Assembly: GCF_014699005.1 (NCBI RefSeq)
Contig: NZ_JACWZY010000004.1
Location: 124,001 to 188,000, forward strand
Length of the DNA: 64,000 bases
Reading direction: 5' to 3'
Source: Spirosoma profusum
GTDB taxonomy: Bacteria > Bacteroidota > Bacteroidia > Cytophagales > Spirosomataceae
Positions 42,666 through 51,508 of the stretch are shown here, piece by piece. The notes below the pieces were generated by a model. That model was not told where the DNA came from. It saw nothing but the letters and a program-made list of their open reading frames with translations, and did no database searches. Numbering within the stretch: the stretch's first letter is position 1; each line of letters starts with the position of its first letter. The translations under genes and the position numbers were made by a program.

Positions 42666-43565
42666 TTCCCACACGGCTTTGGCGATTCGGGCAATGACAG
42701 CTTCTCGCGTTACATCGTCCGCTTTGGAATCGGAAACAAACACGGCAATGGCCAGATGTTGTCCGCTGGGCAACGTAATGAGTCCAATATCGTTAGTGGC
42801 AGCCGCTACGTTGTTGACCGTGCCGGAAGAACCCGTTTTATGGGCGACGGACGTCCCTTTTGGTAGAAGCCCTTTTAATCGCTTCAAACCCGTTGGCGTA
42901 TCGGTCATGAGACGTAGCAGAAGTGCTCGACTTTCTGTCGACAAACCACGCCCTATTTGTAACGAGGTTAGCAATGATACAGCTTCCGTTGGCGTAGCCC
43001 AATTGCGGTATTGAACAGTATTATCGCTGCCGATTTCTTTCTCAGTATTCGCAACGTTGATACCCGTTACGTTCAATGTTTTTAGGTACGTCATAATTAC
43101 CTGCGCTCCTCCGGCAATACGCATCAGTACGTCGCTGGCGGAGCCGTCACTCTCAGAAACAGCTAATCGGAGTAATTCGGCAACCGTTACGTTGGTCCCG
43201 TTCGGGAATTCGTCACGTAGTGGACTACGCTGCCCTTTTGATACGTATTCGGCAGGTTCAACACGAATCGATTGGGTGAGCTTTACTTTACCTTCATCGA
43301 CCAGATGCAGTACGGCCATGCCAATCGGCATTTTATAGACACTCTGCATAGGATATTGCTCCTTACCGTGCCATTCAACCAATTCGCCCGTTTCGACAAT
43401 CGCGGCCGCAACTCCTACCCTACCTTGTACATCCTGAGCGATTTTGCCAATCTGATTACGGAGTATGGTTATTGATTTATGACTGGCCTCCTGATTCAGA
43501 GGGAGTTGAGCATATAACGCAATTGGCAGCAGATAAAGTGAAGTAAAAAAAGTGAATCGGTTCAT
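42651..43565 (-). CDS. Class A beta-lactamase
   Basis: A 304-aa serine beta-lactamase from the ATG at 43563-43565 (MNRFTFFTSLYLLPIALYAQ, signal peptide). Motifs: S-x-x-K as MQSVYKMPIG; the SDN position reads SDG in SESDGSASDVLM; the omega region is NTEKEIGSDN and QYRNWATP with its Glu; and the KTG box is HKTGSSGT. The SDG and YRNWATP features point to the Bacteroidota subclass A2 group that includes PER- and CfxA-like enzymes. Chromosomal members of this type occur in environmental species. Substrate range is not predictable. Its promoter would overlap the sigma-factor gene. Confidence 0.94.
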   Translation of the reverse strand: MNRFTFFTSLYLLPIALYAQLPLNQEASHKSITILRNQIGKIAQDVQGRVGVAAAIVETGELVEWHGKEQYPMQSVYKMPIGMAVLHLVDEGKVKLTQSIRVEPAEYVSKGQRSPLRDEFPNGTNVTVAELLRLAVSESDGSASDVLMRIAGGAQVIMTYLKTLNVTGINVANTEKEIGSDNTVQYRNWATPTEAVSLLTSLQIGRGLSTESRALLLRLMTDTPTGLKRLKGLLPKGTSVAHKTGSSGTVNNVAAATNDIGLITLPSGQHLAIAVFVSDSKADDVTREAVIARIAKAVWEWAKG

Positions 43566-43628
43566 AGTACAGCATTGATTTTCCACGAAATTACCGCCGA
43601 ATCGTACCGAACAAAATCTTTTGCAGCC

Positions 43629-44480
43629 TTGACCACCACTCAGATCGCCACTACGTTCCGCCCCACCCTACTGTCGATTGCCTACCGAATGACGGGTGAA
43701 ATAATGGTGAGTGAGGATATCGTTCAGGACGTACTATTAAGTTGGATCAACGATACGCCCGAAGGTGTTCAGAATATCAAAGCCTGGTTAGCCAGAAGCG
43801 TGATGAATGCGTCGCTCAACCATCTGGCTCGGGTAAAGCGCCAACGGGAGACCTATAAAGGTACGTGGCTCCCGGAGCCGGTTTTGGCAGGTCAGCATGC
43901 CGTCGATGCCCGACTCGATATTTCCTACGGTTTCATGCTGTTGCTGGGCAAGCTCTCTCCCCTGGAGCGGGCTGTTTTTGTACTTAAAGAAAGCTTCGAC
44001 GTTACGTATGCTGAAATTACCCAGGCATTCGATACTACCGAAGCGAATTGTCGGCAGCTCTATAAACGGGCCAAAGAAAAACTAGCGGGTTCCAAACGTC
44101 GATTCTCTCCAGATCCTCAACAGCAGCAGGCGCTTTTGACAGCTTTTACCTCAGCGAGTGAAACGGGAGACATTAACGAATTTATCCGGTTGCTTAAAAA
44201 CGACGTAGTGCTTTATTCTGACGGAGGTGGCAAGGTTGTTGCTGCTATGAATACACTAGTCGGCCTGGATGTTGTCGGTAATTTCCTGCGCTCCGTGGAG
44301 CAAAAATTTGGGCAGAACCTGGTTGTAAAGCCAGCCCTGATCAATGGTCAGGTTGCTCTGCTGTTTACTGAAAAAGACACACAGCAATTGAACACCATTA
44401 TGGTTATGGAGATGGATGATAGCGGAATACATCAGCTTTTTTCGGTTCGTAACCCCGACAAATTGGCCCACCTGCACTAA
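43629..44480 (+). CDS. ECF41-type RNA polymerase sigma factor
   Basis: An ECF sigma factor with region 2 (LSIAYRMTGEIMVSEDIVQD), region 4 (ITQAFDTTEANCRQLYKRAK) and a C-terminal SnoaL/NTF2-like extension. The linker has WLPEP and the extension has DGGGK and RNPDKLAHL, which match the WLPEP/DGGGR/NPDKL signature of ECF41, where the extension modulates activity in place of an anti-sigma. No ATG is present at a sensible place: TTG at 43629 (LTTTQIATTF) fits region 2 well, 283 aa, while the frame reaches back to a TTG at 43575. The beta-lactamase gene diverges with almost no spacer. ECF41 genes usually regulate an adjacent redox or SDR gene, as here. Confidence 0.92.
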   Translation: MTTTQIATTFRPTLLSIAYRMTGEIMVSEDIVQDVLLSWINDTPEGVQNIKAWLARSVMNASLNHLARVKRQRETYKGTWLPEPVLAGQHAVDARLDISYGFMLLLGKLSPLERAVFVLKESFDVTYAEITQAFDTTEANCRQLYKRAKEKLAGSKRRFSPDPQQQQALLTAFTSASETGDINEFIRLLKNDVVLYSDGGGKVVAAMNTLVGLDVVGNFLRSVEQKFGQNLVVKPALINGQVALLFTEKDTQQLNTIMVMEMDDSGIHQLFSVRNPDKLAHLH

Positions 44481-44539
44481 AAATTTCAGCCCGCCTGTCA
44501 CAAAAGTCAAGCGGTGTTTGTCTAGCAGAAAATCGTAAA

Positions 44540-44971
44540 ATGTTTCTTATGCAGACTAAACAACCGCGTTGGGTACAGACCCTCTTGCTGTACTTTCTGT
44601 TAACAAACAGTGTACCGGGTATCTGGGCCTTGTTCATGCCCGATGCTTTCTATAATTATTTTCCGGGTTTTGGCCACACCTGGGTTTCTGTGGATGGCCC
44701 TTATAATGAACACCTTATTCGGGATGTGGGCGCATTTTTTATGGCCCTGACTACACTTTCTTTAGTGGCTTTATTGCAACCTGGATTGGTTGACGCACGG
44801 GTAGTTGCTGTTTGTTTACTGGTATTCAACGTACCGCATTTGTGGTATCATTTGCAACATCTTCACATGCTTCTATTCGTCGATCAGGTGGGCAACGTAG
44901 TGGTTTTATCGGCTGCGGTACTCCTGGGCATTCCGCTTCTGTTTTATCGTTCTTCATCAACCGTTCGCTGA
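44540..44971 (+). CDS. Small membrane protein in the ECF41 operon
   Basis: A 143-aa protein with about four hydrophobic helices (VQTLLLYFLLTNSVPGIWA, IRDVGAFFMALTTLSLVALL, VVAVCLLVFNVPHLWYHL and VVVLSAAVLLGIPLLFY). I recognise no family with certainty. The NVPHLWYHLQHLHM motif, rich in His, is suggestive of a metal or quinone site. It is 60 bases after the sigma factor and 5 bases before the NAD(P)-binding protein, so it is part of their operon and probably its target. Confidence 0.8.
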   Translation: MFLMQTKQPRWVQTLLLYFLLTNSVPGIWALFMPDAFYNYFPGFGHTWVSVDGPYNEHLIRDVGAFFMALTTLSLVALLQPGLVDARVVAVCLLVFNVPHLWYHLQHLHMLLFVDQVGNVVVLSAAVLLGIPLLFYRSSSTVR

Positions 44972-44976
44972 TCGTC

Positions 44977-45783
44977 ATGAAAAAAGTATTGGTAATTGGC
45001 GGCACTGGCGTACTAGGTACTTCGGTCGTTAATACATTGCAGCAACAACAAATTGAGTTTGTTATCGGCAGTCGAAGCCAGGTTAAAAAAGGTTCGTATA
45101 GTATTGTAAATCAATCAACAGACTTCCCTTGGAAACGCGTCGATCTGGCCACTGGCGAAGGGCTGGCAGAAGCATTGATAGGTATCGATACAGTCATACA
45201 TTTAGCGAGTGCTCCAACTAAAATTGGCGGTGAACCGTTTGAAGTCGTAACCACCCGAAATTTGCTGAAAGCACTCAACCAATCAAAAGCTAAACACTTG
45301 ATTTATAGCTCAATTGTTGGAGTTGACAAAGTCCCTTTCAGTTACTACCGAGCCAAATTAGCCGCCGAAAAACTGATTCAGCAGCAGGGAATACCTTACT
45401 CCATTCTGCGGGCTACGCAGTTTCATGATCTGATTAATTTTTTGATCCGAAAATTGCTGTTTCTGCCCATTGGCTTCGTCCCAAAGCAATTAAAATTTCA
45501 GCCGATTCATGTGGATGCGGTTTCTAGCGAATTATCCCGATTGGCGCAGGCTGGGCCGCAGCAGACTGTACTGAATCTGGGTGGGCCACAATTATTCACG
45601 CTGGAAACGATGACCCGGCTTTGGATGAAAATCCACGGAAAATTGAAACCACTCGTACCCATACCCACTATTGGTGGGCTAATGAAAAGCTTCGAAAAAG
45701 GAGAAAATACGTGTCCTGAAAAAGCTGTAGGATCAAAAACCTGGGAAGAGTACTTATTGGAAAATCAAGAAAGACTGAGTTAA
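44977..45783 (+). CDS. NmrA/SDR-like NAD(P)-binding protein
   Basis: A 268-aa atypical short-chain dehydrogenase of the NmrA/NAD(P)H-binding type, from the ATG at 44977 (an in-frame extension lies inside the preceding gene). The dinucleotide motif is VIGGTGVLGTSVVNTL, followed by IVGSRSQVKKG-like and VIHLASAP segments. The active-site YxxxK is represented by YYRAKLAAEKLIQ. Such proteins bind NADP and act as reductases or redox sensors. It follows the membrane protein by 5 bases in an ECF41-led operon, a neighbourhood repeatedly seen for ECF41. Only a few TACGT words occur. Confidence 0.88.
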   Translation: MKKVLVIGGTGVLGTSVVNTLQQQQIEFVIGSRSQVKKGSYSIVNQSTDFPWKRVDLATGEGLAEALIGIDTVIHLASAPTKIGGEPFEVVTTRNLLKALNQSKAKHLIYSSIVGVDKVPFSYYRAKLAAEKLIQQQGIPYSILRATQFHDLINFLIRKLLFLPIGFVPKQLKFQPIHVDAVSSELSRLAQAGPQQTVLNLGGPQLFTLETMTRLWMKIHGKLKPLVPIPTIGGLMKSFEKGENTCPEKAVGSKTWEEYLLENQERLS

Positions 45784-45796
45784 ACGCCTGATTTTT

Positions 45797-45850
45797 AACG
45801 TATTGCTGACGCGCTGGGTTTCGACACGCCCAGCGCGTCAGCAATACGTA
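45797..45850. repeat. Short palindrome, family B
   Basis: AACGTATTGCTGACGCGCTG-GG and the mirrored CCCAGCGCGTCAGCAATACGT with only TTTCGACACG between. The outer words AACGTATTGCTGACGC are shared with 13261 and 59194, but the inner CTTCGACAGGCTCAG part is missing. It sits after the SDR stop and before the convergent gntP-family gene. Confidence 0.88.
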
Positions 45851-45869
45851 ATATTAACCCAAACCTAGC

Positions 45870-47186
45870 TCACACCACCAAATTCAACGCCAGTACCCCA
45901 AACAGACCTACAATCGACACGATAGTTTCCATGAGCGACCAGGTTCGGATGGTTTGCCCGATGGTGAGGTTAAAATATTCCTTGAACAGCCAGAAGCCTC
46001 CGTCGTTGATGTGCGAGAACATCAAACTTCCCGATCCGATTGCCAGCACCATTAGTTCGGGTTTGATGGGTTGATTCTGAATCAGCGGATAGATGATTCC
46101 CGACGTAGTAAGACCAGCCACTGTGGCCGAACCCACGCATACGCGGATGAAAGCGGCAATTCCCCAGGCCAGTACCAATGGCGGAATAGCGACATCGGCC
46201 AGCAGACTTCCAATGTATTTACTGGTGCCACTATCGGTGAAAATCTGTTTCAGCGCACCCGCTCCGGCAATCACCAGCAGAATCGGGGCCACAGCTTTTA
46301 CGGCTTCCTCCAGATCTTTGGTCACGGCTTTCATCGACTGCCCTCGGCGGATTCCCAGAAAATAAATGGCTACCAGAACCGAAATCATCATCCCGATATA
46401 CGGTTCAGCCAGCATCACAACAGTGGTTTTCAGCGGTGAACCATCAGGCAAAGCGCCCTTTAGCGGACCAAACGTAGTGAGCAGTATCACCGGCAGCAAC
46501 GATACCAGAAAACTGATACCCGCTCCCGGCAGATCTTTGTTTGGTACGTCGCGAATGTCGAATAGCTCCTTATCAGGCGAAATTTTCATATTCACCAGCG
46601 TCTTACCAAACATTGGCCCCGCAATAATAATGGCCGGAATCGCAATGATAATGCCGTAAAGGAGCGTCTGGCCAATATCGGCATTCAACTGAGCAGCTAC
46701 GGCCGAAGGAGACGGATGCGGTGGCAGATAACCATGCGCCACCGACAATGCCGACAGCATCGGTACCGCAACCGACAACAAGGGCAGCCGCGACGAAGCC
46801 GCGATGGTGAAAATCAGCGGTGCGACAATGATAAAACCGGCATTATAAAACAGCGGAATCCCAACAACGAAACCTGCCAGAGCCAGTCCCCAATGAATGT
46901 TTTTAATCCCGAACAGGCCGATCAGTACGTTGGTGATACGTCGGGCGGCACCGCTTTCGGCCACTAACCGGCCAAGCATGGCTCCAAAACCAATAATCAG
47001 CACCAAATCGCCGAGTGTGCTGCCGATACCCGTCTGAATGGATTTCCCCACAGCCATTACGTCCATTCCTGAGGCCAGGCCGATACCCAGTGAGACAATG
47101 ACAAACGAAATAAAGGTATCTAACCGGACGAAGGCAACTAATAAAACGAGCGTCAGAATGCCGATTAATGTCAGAAAAAGTGGCAT
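45870..47186 (-). CDS. GntP-family gluconate/sugar-acid:H+ symporter
   Basis: A 438-aa permease of the GntP family with about 12-14 membrane segments. Recognisable parts are the N-terminal SFVIVSLGIGLASGMDVM, GFGAMLGRLVAESGAA, YLPPHPSPSAVAAQL, a very conserved GntP motif, and GSGSLMFSHINDGGFWLF. Known members carry gluconate, ketodeoxygluconate, fructuronate or glycerate. With KduI and GH105 genes 4-5 kb away, a uronate-derived acid is plausible here. It is not co-directional with a gluconate kinase. Confidence 0.93.
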   Translation of the reverse strand: MPLFLTLIGILTLVLLVAFVRLDTFISFVIVSLGIGLASGMDVMAVGKSIQTGIGSTLGDLVLIIGFGAMLGRLVAESGAARRITNVLIGLFGIKNIHWGLALAGFVVGIPLFYNAGFIIVAPLIFTIAASSRLPLLSVAVPMLSALSVAHGYLPPHPSPSAVAAQLNADIGQTLLYGIIIAIPAIIIAGPMFGKTLVNMKISPDKELFDIRDVPNKDLPGAGISFLVSLLPVILLTTFGPLKGALPDGSPLKTTVVMLAEPYIGMMISVLVAIYFLGIRRGQSMKAVTKDLEEAVKAVAPILLVIAGAGALKQIFTDSGTSKYIGSLLADVAIPPLVLAWGIAAFIRVCVGSATVAGLTTSGIIYPLIQNQPIKPELMVLAIGSGSLMFSHINDGGFWLFKEYFNLTIGQTIRTWSLMETIVSIVGLFGVLALNLVV

Positions 47187-47274
47187 GTAGGGAGGGGCAA
47201 GTACGGTTGGCGATGAACGATGATACGTATACGACTACAACGTGGGTCTTCAGCATGACCGCAATAATAGCCGA

Positions 47275-48567
47275 TTACTGATACGACAAAGCGTACCGGG
47301 CCAGTTTTTCTACTTCATGCACCAGCGAATTGGTCAGGTCGAAGGGTACTACGTGCAGGCGAGTGGTAGCATCGTAACCGAACACCGACAACGGTTCACG
47401 GAACGTAGCATTAGCTGGATAAATCAGAAACAGGTTATTGGCATCGTATTTTTTACCGTAAGCATAAAGTTGATATAAATCGGCTTGTTCGATACCATAC
47501 GTACCGACCGTTGACGTACCACTTGCTACGTTGCCACTGATTTCTTTCCACTTCGTATCGAGCACAAACGTCTGGGTTTCATGCCGGACAATGATATCAG
47601 GGCGGAGTTTGAAGCGAGGCTCTCCTACATGTTCATCAACCAGATGAGCTGAAGATTCCTGAATCCGTACCTCATGGGTTTCAGGCCAATACGTTCGGAT
47701 GCCGTATGCTACGTAATCTTCAAACACGCGCTCCATCGGAAACAACAGCGACAAACTCATTTTGCGACCCATTTCCACTCCCATTCCCTGCCCACTCAAC
47801 AAGGCTTCGGCCCAGATCAATGCCTGTTCATAACGACTGAATAACCGCCCGGCGCGTTGGACAGCTTTCAGGTCAGCAGTTATCGATTCGGAAGGAGGCA
47901 CTTCGTCGAGCAGGCTTAGTAATAACTGGATACGCCGTTGGTTAGCAAGTGAAATCGTCGTTTTTTTCAGATAAACTAACGTGGTTTTCAGAATTCGGTT
48001 GGACGCTACGTTCGCTGTTAACGTATCATAGACGACGGCCAGCCGTTCAGCGTGAAAGGCATTTTCGAGCAATTGGCGGGCTATCTGTAATTTACCCCGC
48101 AGGAATCGTTCATTACCTTCTTGTGCCACGTAGGCACGCTGTACACCCTGTTGTAGAACGACTTCAGCATTAGTAAGAAACGCCCCGACAAAGACCTCCC
48201 AGAGCGGTAGGGACGTAGCACCAGTATGTGTATCACGGATCATCCGAAATGGACTGTTTCGTAGGCGACGTAGCATCTTCAGCAGTACCGTTCGGGACGT
48301 AGCAACGCCCTCAATTTTAGGCAGTATTTCGAGGTAAGCGCGATTTGACAGGGGTAACAACCCCACATAATTCCGTACTCGAATCAACTCCCGATTTTTC
48401 TGCACTGAATACGTCAGCAGCGCGTCGGCCTGTTCCACCTCGAAGGCGAACCGACGTAGTGTCTGGAAAACTTCATCGGGCACCTGAATGCCATCAGGCG
48501 GTGGTTCGTGCCATTGCTGTATGCTGCCAATCAGTCCGTTTTCGGAGACAGTGTAGGTTATTGGCAT
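47275..48567 (-). CDS. mcrC: McrC-like nuclease subunit without McrB
   Basis: A 430-aa protein of the McrC / LlaJI-type family. The N-terminal part (LRRFAFEVEQADALLTYSVQ and VGLLPLSNRAYLEILPKI) is the McrB-contacting domain. The C-terminal PD-(D/E)XK nuclease has FKLRPDIIVRH and FVLDTKWKEISG with the metal-binding Asp and Lys, followed by QADLYQLYAYGKKY. In McrBC systems McrC needs the AAA+ GTPase McrB to cut methylated DNA. No McrB or other AAA gene is within the window; the upstream gene is an OmpA lipoprotein with 7 bases of spacing. The catalytic residues appear intact, so this is an orphan rather than a decayed gene. Confidence 0.93.
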   Translation of the reverse strand: MPITYTVSENGLIGSIQQWHEPPPDGIQVPDEVFQTLRRFAFEVEQADALLTYSVQKNRELIRVRNYVGLLPLSNRAYLEILPKIEGVATSRTVLLKMLRRLRNSPFRMIRDTHTGATSLPLWEVFVGAFLTNAEVVLQQGVQRAYVAQEGNERFLRGKLQIARQLLENAFHAERLAVVYDTLTANVASNRILKTTLVYLKKTTISLANQRRIQLLLSLLDEVPPSESITADLKAVQRAGRLFSRYEQALIWAEALLSGQGMGVEMGRKMSLSLLFPMERVFEDYVAYGIRTYWPETHEVRIQESSAHLVDEHVGEPRFKLRPDIIVRHETQTFVLDTKWKEISGNVASGTSTVGTYGIEQADLYQLYAYGKKYDANNLFLIYPANATFREPLSVFGYDATTRLHVVPFDLTNSLVHEVEKLARYALSYQ

Positions 48568-48574
48568 TTGCGAT

Positions 48575-49228
48575 TTAGGAGTTTTTGCCGGCGTTTGCTT
48601 TGGCGTCCTTCAGCATTTTACCAGCATCCGGGTAGTTGACAACGGAGAGAGTTACCCGACGGTTCTTCTGGCGATTTACCGGATTATCACTGCCATCCGA
48701 ATTTGTGTTTGGCACTAACGGCTCTTTTTCACCTTTGCCAATTGACATGATTAAACCCTTCACTTTAATCTGCTTCTTTAGCCAGTCGGCCACCGCAACC
48801 GCCCGTTTCTGACTTAATACTGCATTATATTGATCGCTACCCTTAGAGTCGGTGTGCCCTAAAACATGCAGTTGATCGGCTCCATGCTCCGCAAAATGTT
48901 GCTTCACTTTAGTGAGTAGCGCGATGCCATCGGGGCGCAGATTTGATTTATCGAAATCAAACAGTACGTCGGTTGGCAGGATAATATCGTATTGATTTTC
49001 GTTACCGACTATCTGCAAGGAATCGCCGGAGGACGTGAATGCATAATTCTGACCTGAATCAGTTCTGACGGTTTCTGTTTGGGCAGCGGTATCCTGAACA
49101 GATGCAGATTCCGATGATGTGGCAGACGTAGTAGCTTCCGTGGTTTTCTCCTGAGACTGATTGCTTTCATTATTACAGGCTACAGAAAGACTATATATCA
49201 ACGATATAATTATGGCTTTACGTAACAT
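48575..49228 (-). CDS. OmpA-family lipoprotein
   Basis: A 217-aa lipoprotein. The lipobox LSVAC places the acylated Cys at about residue 18. A Ser/Thr/Glu-rich linker (about 20-70) is followed by the OmpA domain (about 88-200), with VLFDFDKSNLRPDGIALLT, HVLGHTDSKGSDQYN and NRQKNRRVTLSV. It should tether the outer membrane to peptidoglycan. Its stop is 7 bases before the mcrC-like start, giving a surprising operon. The long spacer upstream (49229-49327) is AT-rich and may hold the promoter. Confidence 0.94.
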   Translation of the reverse strand: MLRKAIIISLIYSLSVACNNESNQSQEKTTEATTSATSSESASVQDTAAQTETVRTDSGQNYAFTSSGDSLQIVGNENQYDIILPTDVLFDFDKSNLRPDGIALLTKVKQHFAEHGADQLHVLGHTDSKGSDQYNAVLSQKRAVAVADWLKKQIKVKGLIMSIGKGEKEPLVPNTNSDGSDNPVNRQKNRRVTLSVVNYPDAGKMLKDAKANAGKNS

Positions 49229-49327
49229 AGACCTATATAGTTTGTCCAGACAAAAGGGTATTAAACCATTTTACATAAAGCTCTGTACGTCAACTTATGT
49301 TTAGAATCCACAAGTTTTTATACCTTC

Positions 49328-50134
49328 TTATTCCTGCTGCGCTTCAACAGCCAGTAGGTAGACTGTCATGGTTTCGCCAACCGTAGCAATCCATTGGTCG
49401 TAATCGATGATGGCCTGTAGTCGCTGATCTTCAGTAACGTATCCATCCGATACCAGTTGAGGGCCACGTAGTTCGGCCACTTCGGCCCATAAACGACTGC
49501 TTGTCGCGAAAGTCGGTTCATTACGTCGGGAGATTTCGTGCTGTATTTCCGTTTGAACCGTCATGAAACCAACCTGATGCATGAGTTCGTCCAGGTGATC
49601 AGCGATGGCGTTGTCGAAACCGGCTTCCTGCCGCCATTTGAGAAATGCATCGTAAAAGAGCCGCATCGACGCGGGTGGTTCAGGCTGCCAGTTAAGTTTT
49701 TCGTGGTTATAATCGAGAATGGCTAACCAGCCACCAGGCTTCAGCAGTCGTTTCATGTTAACAAGTGCCCGTTCAGGCTCCCGCAGCCACTGAAGCGTTC
49801 GTGCACACGTAATGAGATCGAATCGTTCGGACGTATCAAACGTATAAACATCAGCCTGCTCGAACGCTACCCCCAACGTATCACCGGCATTCTGACGCGC
49901 CTGCTCAATCAAACCCGCGTTCGGGTCGATACCCAGTACCCGACCAGTCGGACCGATACGTTCGGCGAGGTCACGAGTGATGGCCCCAGAACCGCAACCA
50001 ACGTCCATCACCGATAGACCGGGACGCAGGTATTTCAACAAATTCTGATTTCCGTTCGCTACAGTTCTACGTTCCAGAACGGGGTTGTGCGCAGCAGGCA
50101 TGGTGGCGCGTTGCGTCAGTGTTTGATTTTCCAT
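49328..50134 (-). CDS. SAM-dependent methyltransferase
   Basis: A 268-aa class I methyltransferase from the ATG at 50132-50134 (MENQTLTQRATMPAAHNPV); the frame goes on to 50179. Motif I is VMDVGCGSGAITRDLAE, motif II LGIDPNAGLIEQA, and the acidic loop FDLITCARTLQWLREPERAL. The family is ubiE-like Methyltransf_11/25. The substrate is unknown; the PAAHNPVLERRTVANG segment at the N-terminus may bind it. Upstream is the GH105 gene, on the same strand. Confidence 0.9.
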   Translation of the reverse strand: MENQTLTQRATMPAAHNPVLERRTVANGNQNLLKYLRPGLSVMDVGCGSGAITRDLAERIGPTGRVLGIDPNAGLIEQARQNAGDTLGVAFEQADVYTFDTSERFDLITCARTLQWLREPERALVNMKRLLKPGGWLAILDYNHEKLNWQPEPPASMRLFYDAFLKWRQEAGFDNAIADHLDELMHQVGFMTVQTEIQHEISRRNEPTFATSSRLWAEVAELRGPQLVSDGYVTEDQRLQAIIDYDQWIATVGETMTVYLLAVEAQQE

Positions 50135-50201
50135 GTATCCAATAATTCCCTGAAAATTCCTTCGAATGAGGGGCAACAACGTAGCGAAGCAGATCTCTAC
50201 G

Positions 50202-51320
50202 TTATTTCTTTACTAAATCCTTAAGCTTTATAACTTCGGAACCAGCCAGCAAATAAGCGCCAGATCCGTAGACTTCCCAACTGTCGGCGGAGAAATTTCG
50301 TCGTGGGTCGGCGCCAATTGGCTGCACCCACCCTACCCGTCCTTCCGGCGACACCAACGTATTGAGGCCCGTCCAGGCTTTTTCGACAAATGGCAGATAC
50401 GTTTTTTTGTCCAGAATTCCCTGATTGATACCCCATGCCAGGGCGTAACAATCGAAACCAGAGCCACTTGCTTCCCCGCCCGGATACGCATCCGGATCGA
50501 GCAGGCTCGACCGCCACAAACCATCGGTCTGCTGCAAGACCACCAGTCTCGCACTCATTTCCCGATATAACTCAACGTACCAGTTATAGCTACGGTGATT
50601 TTTGGGCATTTCCTGAAGCAGAAGAGCCAATCCGCCCATCACCCAGCCATTCCCCCTCGACCAGAATAGCTTTTTACCGTTACTTTCTTTTTTGCCTTCA
50701 CCTGCTGCATTCCAGAGGTAGCTGGCATCGCGCGCAAACAAGTGTTCTTCCTTATTGTATAACAGTTTGTAAGTCTGCTGAAACAGCGAATCGTTCAGCG
50801 TAAAATACGAGGGATCTTTCAACTCGTTGCCGAGTTTTGCCAGAACCGGAGGAGCCATAAACAGGGCATCGCACCACCACCACGTAATGCCGTGATTTTT
50901 GACTTCGCGGCCCGGTACACGACTCATTTTCTGCACCGTATCAATGGTCGCCTGAATCATCCGACGGTCTTTCTTGATCCTGTAAAGGTTAATATACGTC
51001 TGGCAGATGGTAATATCGTCGGCGTGGTCGTATCGGTCGCCGGGCTGCCAGTTGGTACGTTGTCCCATCGCCATCAGCGAATCGAGTACAATCGGTGATT
51101 TGGTTGTTTCGTAGGCCGCAAAGACACCCGCGTAAAAAGCGCCATTGGTCCAGTCGGTTGTTTTATGTTTGGGATTTTTGAGCTGCCAATCCACCACTTT
51201 CAGCATGGTGCTTTTGATGTATTCAGTGGTGAACACGTTGGTATCAGCCGCCGTAAAACTGGCAACGACAATACTCAAACCCAGAATAACCGACGTAGTG
51301 ATTCGATATGAAGTAGTCAT
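50202..51320 (-). CDS. Glycoside hydrolase family 105 (unsaturated rhamnogalacturonyl hydrolase)
   Basis: A 372-aa exported alpha/alpha-barrel enzyme from the ATG at 51318-51320 (MTTSYRITTSVILGLSIVVA, signal peptide), although an ATG at 51455 also exists upstream. Family features: HADDITICQTYINLYRIKKD with the catalytic Asp, ITWWWCDALFMAPP, FWSRGNGWVMGGLALLL and YPGGEASGSGFDCYALAWG. Related to YesR/YteR, which hydrate 4,5-unsaturated galacturonyl groups left by pectin lyases. It is divergent from kduI (188-base shared region), which acts on the same product. The end of the gene lies close to the methyltransferase start. Confidence 0.95.
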   Translation of the reverse strand: MTTSYRITTSVILGLSIVVASFTAADTNVFTTEYIKSTMLKVVDWQLKNPKHKTTDWTNGAFYAGVFAAYETTKSPIVLDSLMAMGQRTNWQPGDRYDHADDITICQTYINLYRIKKDRRMIQATIDTVQKMSRVPGREVKNHGITWWWCDALFMAPPVLAKLGNELKDPSYFTLNDSLFQQTYKLLYNKEEHLFARDASYLWNAAGEGKKESNGKKLFWSRGNGWVMGGLALLLQEMPKNHRSYNWYVELYREMSARLVVLQQTDGLWRSSLLDPDAYPGGEASGSGFDCYALAWGINQGILDKKTYLPFVEKAWTGLNTLVSPEGRVGWVQPIGADPRRNFSADSWEVYGSGAYLLAGSEVIKLKDLVKK

Positions 51321-51508
51321 GAAAATTAGCACCGGTACGTTGTATCGTTTTATGAAACAAGGCTTTGTCTTCGGGAATCTACCGAGTGTAAGGTCTCCGT
51401 AAGCTTTATTTCCGATTAAATTTAGAAAGAACATTATACTACAGGAGACTTGCATAGGTACAATCCTGCGATATTGTGCTTTTGTTTACGATTACCTAAT
51501 TAAGCCTC

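Noticed and set aside
50435..50803. Plus-strand frame of 122 codons
   Set aside because: Antisense to the GH105 gene.
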